A stretch of DNA of 5,981 bases from Thermoguttaceae bacterium (lineage in GTDB: Bacteria > Planctomycetota > Planctomycetia > Pirellulales > Thermoguttaceae). Shown here piece after piece: positions 1 to 5,981 of the stretch. Each line of letters starts with the position of its first letter. The stretch's first letter is position 1. The position numbers and the translations under genes are program-made. The DNA lies in assembly GCA_024653385.1 (NCBI GenBank), contig JANLFZ010000066.1, forward strand, positions 11,700 through 17,680, read 5' to 3'. Under the pieces are notes generated by a model. The model had not been told where the DNA came from. It was given only the letters and a program-made list of their open reading frames with translations, and searched no databases.

Positions 1-692
1 TAGCTGTAGCCGCCGGTCATGATGCAATCGGAGATGGTCTTCACGCCGCTTTGGTTCTGGGTGTAGATGGCGTGTCCGTGGCCTCGGTCGGGGGCCTTCC
101 AGCCGTTGTCGTAGAGGATGCACCCGTGCAACTCGCTGTCGGTGGCCCCGCTCCAGAAGCTGACGCCCTGGGCGTTGTCGTGGATCACGAGGTTGATGTA
201 CTTCGAGCCCGCGCCGGCGTGGACATTCAGCCCGCCCCACGGCCGGCCGTAGTCGGCGGGGTGCGAGCCGGGCTCCTTGACGGTGCGCGGCATGGTGAAG
301 TTCTCGGAGACGAGGATCTCGAGGTCCCGGATCCAGACGTGCGTCGAGGGCGCGACGACGGACAGTCCGCCGTCGATCGTCACGCGCTGGCCGGGCGCGC
401 CCCGCACGTGGATGGGCTTGCCTTCCTGCCCGGCCAGCCGGACCTCGTAGCCGGGGCTTCCCAGCTTCCGGTTGGGATGTTTGTACGTGCCGGCGGCGAT
501 CCAGATCGTGTCGCCCGGGGCAATCCGCTGCTTGCCGCCCAAGGCGGAAGCCGGGTCCCATGGCGACTCCTTGGTGCCGGCGCCGTCCGGCTTGCCGCCG
601 GGCGCGACGTACCATGAAGCGGCCGTGGCGGGCCGGGCCACGAGGGCCGCGGCGAGAATCCCCACGCAGAGCCCCCACGCGATGGTGCGCAT
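1..692 (-). CDS. Secreted right-handed parallel beta-helix protein, 3' end outside window
   Basis: The frame is open from ATG at 692-690 to the left edge: 230 codons, no stop, so the C-terminus is missing. Residues 1-24 look like a Sec signal peptide: Arg2, a hydrophobic core (IAWGLCVGILAAALVA) and a likely cleavage after A22-T23-A24. The mature protein starts with WYVAPGG (27-33), then a SPW (43-45), PGDTIWIAAGTY (59-70), GKPIHVRG (91-98) and VTIDGG (104-109). That order is typical of the first coils of pectate-lyase-like/DUF1565-type beta-helix proteins. Later coils show HVWIRDLEI, YINLVIHDN and a GHGHAIYTQN stretch (204-213). Such proteins are exported and often bind or cleave polysaccharides, but no catalytic residues can be assigned, so the substrate is unknown. 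The start is supported by a strong AGGAGG 7 nt upstream. The gene follows secA by 54 nt on the same strand. Family assignment is confident; enzymatic function is not. Confidence 0.85.
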   Translation of the reverse strand, partial: MRTIAWGLCVGILAAALVARPATAASWYVAPGGKPDGAGTKESPWDPASALGGKQRIAPGDTIWIAAGTYKHPNRKLGSPGYEVRLAGQEGKPIHVRGAPGQRVTIDGGLSVVAPSTHVWIRDLEILVSENFTMPRTVKEPGSHPADYGRPWGGLNVHAGAGSKYINLVIHDNAQGVSFWSGATDSELHGCILYDNGWKAPDRGHGHAIYTQNQSGVKTISDCIMTGGYS

Positions 693-699
693 GACGCTG

Positions 700-705
700 C
701 CTCCT
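700..705 (-). promoter_or_regulatory. Shine-Dalgarno site of the beta-helix gene
   Basis: AGGAGG on the minus strand, 7 nt before the ATG at 692-690. It fixes the start just before the signal peptide. Part of it lies in a possible weak 6-bp stem (699-704 with 714-719, one G-T pair, 9-nt loop), which could partly mask it. Confidence 0.75.
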
Positions 706-746
706 GACCAAAGAGAGGCCATTCGTGTCGGCATTGGGCGCGGGCC

Positions 747-4369
<3,623 letters not shown>

Positions 4370-4421
4370 GGCACTCGAGCCGGGAATCCTTGAAAAAACG
4401 TAAACGATTCCAAGGCTAAAC

Positions 4422-4448
4422 TTTATCTATCTTACACCCCACCGTCAA
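4422..4448 (-). promoter_or_regulatory. Probable sigma70-type promoter of secA
   Basis: On the minus strand TTGACG (4448-4443) is followed after 15 nt by GATAAA (4427-4422), or after 16 nt by ATAAAG (4426-4421). This lies 50-80 nt before the secA start, in an AT-richer patch of an otherwise GC-rich region. The -35 is 5/6 to consensus; the -10 is weaker and the spacer is short. Confidence 0.4.
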
Positions 4449-4480
4449 GGACGGTCTCCGGACGACCGGGGTAGCCGTCC
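4449..4480. repeat. Inverted repeat just upstream of the secA -35
   Basis: GGACGG (4449-4454) pairs with CCGTCC (4475-4480). Inside it CTCCGG (4456-4461) pairs with CCGGGG (4466-4471, one T-G pair) around the loop ACGA. Neither strand has a T-run after the stem, so it is not a standard terminator. It directly abuts the proposed secA -35 and could be an operator or part of a longer leader; its function is unknown. Confidence 0.45.
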
Positions 4481-4577
4481 CTCTCTCATTGTCTCGCATG
4501 ATCGGGTGGAGCTATACCCCCATTATGGACCCTTCGTGACGTTGGAAACATGCGCCAAAGGCCCTGGGCGGCTCAGT

Positions 4578-4604
4578 GCCGGGTCGGTAGAATGTTGACC
4601 CGGC
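4578..4604. repeat. Perfect 8-bp inverted repeat in the divergent region
   Basis: GCCGGGTC (4578-4585) and GACCCGGC (4597-4604) flank an 11-nt spacer. No T-run follows on either side. It lies between the secA promoter and the first candidate rRNA promoter, so it could be a protein-binding site or a structural element. In GC-rich DNA such a repeat can also occur by chance. Confidence 0.4.
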
Positions 4605-4657
4605 CGGGGCATGGAGCCATCGGCTTGACGAAATGTGCGAAGAATATTGGGAACCAC

Positions 4658-4686
4658 TGGACTCTTGGTTGCCGATTAGGTACAAT
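4658..4686 (+). promoter_or_regulatory. Candidate upstream rRNA promoter (P1)
   Basis: TGGACT (4658-4663, 4/6 to TTGACA) is followed after an ideal 17-nt spacer by TACAAT (4681-4686, 5/6 to TATAAT). It lies about 150 nt upstream of the stronger promoter. Tandem promoters are common for rRNA operons, which makes this plausible, but the -35 is weak. Confidence 0.35.
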
Positions 4687-4782
4687 GCTTCTGGACGTCG
4701 GAGGTTTGGGGTAGGGTTAGCCAACGGGCGTCGGGGCGGAGGGAGTCCGGTGGCAGTGTGTCCTGAAACCCGTACCACGAAA

Positions 4783-4803
4783 GGAAATAAAAAATCCTTC
4801 GAG
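4783..4803 (+). promoter_or_regulatory. UP-element-like A/T tract of the rRNA promoter
   Basis: An A-rich run (AAATAAAAAAT within 4785-4795) sits about 40-60 nt before the expected start of transcription, where the RNA polymerase alpha C-terminal domain binds UP elements. It stands out in GC-rich surroundings. AAGGA/TCCTT arms flank the tract. Confidence 0.5.
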
Positions 4804-4808
4804 GGCGG

Positions 4809-4836
4809 TTGACACCTGCGATTGGTCCCGTAGAAT
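4809..4836 (+). promoter_or_regulatory. Main rRNA operon promoter (sigma70 type)
   Basis: A perfect -35 TTGACA (4809-4814), a 16-nt spacer and TAGAAT (4831-4836, 5/6 to TATAAT) form the strongest promoter in the window. An A/T tract resembling an UP element precedes it. Transcription would start near 4843, giving a leader of about 260 nt before 16S rRNA, which is a normal arrangement for rrn operons. Confidence 0.8.
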
Positions 4837-4858
4837 ACACGTTGCCGGTTGACGAACG

Positions 4859-4877
4859 AGCCGCCGAGGCGGCGGTT
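4859..4877 (+). promoter_or_regulatory. Leader hairpin upstream of boxA (boxB-like position)
   Basis: CCGCC (4861-4865) pairs with GGCGG (4871-4875) around the loop GAGGC, extended by one G-T and one A-T pair. It lies about 15 nt upstream of boxA, where many rrn leaders carry a boxB-like hairpin. A role in antitermination is inferred from position only. Confidence 0.4.
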
Positions 4878-4891
4878 GGCCGGCGTCGAGT

Positions 4892-4903
4892 TGCTCTTTG
4901 ACA
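4892..4903 (+). promoter_or_regulatory. boxA antitermination site of the rRNA leader
   Basis: TGCTCTTTGACA differs at one base from the E. coli rrn boxA core TGCTCTTTAACA, and the following ATTT also matches. In RNA, boxA is bound by NusB/NusE (S10) and lets RNA polymerase resist Rho while transcribing untranslated rRNA. It lies about 50 nt into the leader, as expected. Confidence 0.85.
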
Positions 4904-4923
4904 ATTTGGCAGCGAGCCTGAAA

Positions 4924-5009
4924 GCAAGCCTTTCTTTTCAGCCTTTAGTGGACTGAAGAATAGCGTGAGGCGCTCCGAGACCACGGGGCGCCAACTAGGC
5001 AAGCCTTTC
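4924..5009 (+). repeat. 11-bp direct repeat GCAAGCCTTTC in the leader
   Basis: GCAAGCCTTTC occurs at 4924-4934 and again at 4999-5009, 75 bp apart. Neither copy extends further. Both lie between boxA and the 16S-proximal stem-loop. Confidence 0.6.
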
Positions 5010-5020
5010 GGAAATAGTCG

Positions 5021-5100
5021 AGTGTTCCGGCATGTCCGGGGTGGTGGTTCTCTTGCAAGAGGGGACTGTAATCACCAAGCGTGCCGGGTAAACGAACACT
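5021..5100 (+). other. Large stem-loop immediately upstream of 16S rRNA
   Basis: AGTGTTC (5021-5027) pairs with GAACACT (5094-5100). CGGCATG (5028-5034) then pairs with CGTGCCG (5080-5086, one G-T pair), with a 7-nt bulge on the 3' side. GGTGGT (5043-5048) pairs with ATCACC (5071-5076, one G-T pair), and CTCTTGCAAGAG (5050-5061) forms the tip. The stem ends 2-3 nt before the mature 16S start. It could guide RNase III or other processing, or help 16S folding; this is inferred from position and pairing. Confidence 0.6.
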
Positions 5101-5102
5101 AT

Positions 5103-5981
<879 letters not shown>

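Larger units (their letters stand above)
4370..4842. other. Non-coding divergent control region between secA and the rRNA operon
   Basis: About 470 nt with no convincing gene. Short open frames crossing it on the minus strand have no recognisable protein features, and some run into the rRNA leader. It is less GC-rich than the flanking coding DNA, especially at 4381-4440 and 4780-4800. It holds the probable secA promoter, two inverted repeats and the candidate rRNA promoters listed separately. I recognise no tRNA or known small RNA in it. Confidence 0.7.
4843..5102 (+). ncRNA. Pre-16S rRNA leader (5' external spacer)
   Basis: This is the transcribed stretch from the predicted start to the mature 16S end, removed during maturation. 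It contains the boxB-like hairpin, boxA, a 7-bp hairpin (4935-4941 with 4953-4959, 11-nt loop), an 11-bp direct repeat and a large stem-loop next to 16S. Both ends are estimates: the 5' end from promoter spacing, the 3' end from alignment to E. coli 16S position 1. Confidence 0.6.

Noticed and set aside
4588..4593. TAGAAT as another -10 element
   Set aside because: The matching -35 position (TGGGCG) fits only 3 of 6 bases, and the site lies in the loop of the 4578-4604 inverted repeat.
4898..4903. TTGACA inside boxA as an additional -35 element
   Set aside because: The bases about 17 nt downstream (AAAGCA) do not resemble a -10. The sequence is explained as part of boxA.

Overview
The window reads as a piece of a high-GC planctomycete (Planctomycetota) genome. 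The evidence is in the 16S rRNA gene at the right end. Positions 5148-5165 match the target of the Planctomycetes FISH probe Pla46 exactly, and 5422-5439 match the target of EUB338-II, the probe designed for Planctomycetales. The long SecA (about 1207 residues, against 901 in E. coli) with a C-terminal zinc motif fits an organism far from Proteobacteria. I cannot place it below phylum.

Layout. Positions 1-692 (minus strand) hold the first 230 codons of a secreted right-handed parallel beta-helix protein that runs off the left edge. Positions 747-4369 (minus strand) hold secA, the motor ATPase of the Sec translocon. It is nearly full length but is broken by one frameshift near 3044, where about four expected residues are also missing. 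Positions 4370-4842 are a non-coding divergent region with a probable secA promoter, two inverted repeats and one or two rRNA promoters. Positions 4843-5102 are the rRNA leader, with a boxA antitermination site and strong stem-loops. From 5103 to the right edge lie the first ~879 nt of a 16S rRNA gene on the plus strand.

How the parts relate. secA and the rrn operon diverge from a shared control region, so two growth-linked functions (protein export and ribosome synthesis) sit back to back. The beta-helix gene lies 54 nt downstream of secA on the same strand and could be read through from it. Its product has a Sec signal peptide and so would itself be a SecA client.

The points most worth a second look are in secA. 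A perfect 11-bp hairpin sits exactly on the frameshift. The start of the second nucleotide-binding domain has an insertion of about 30 residues. The helical wing region carries what look like four copies of a W-x4-[FL]-G-V-x-L module, where E. coli SecA seems to have one. I found no CRISPR array, tRNA, transposon or defence system.
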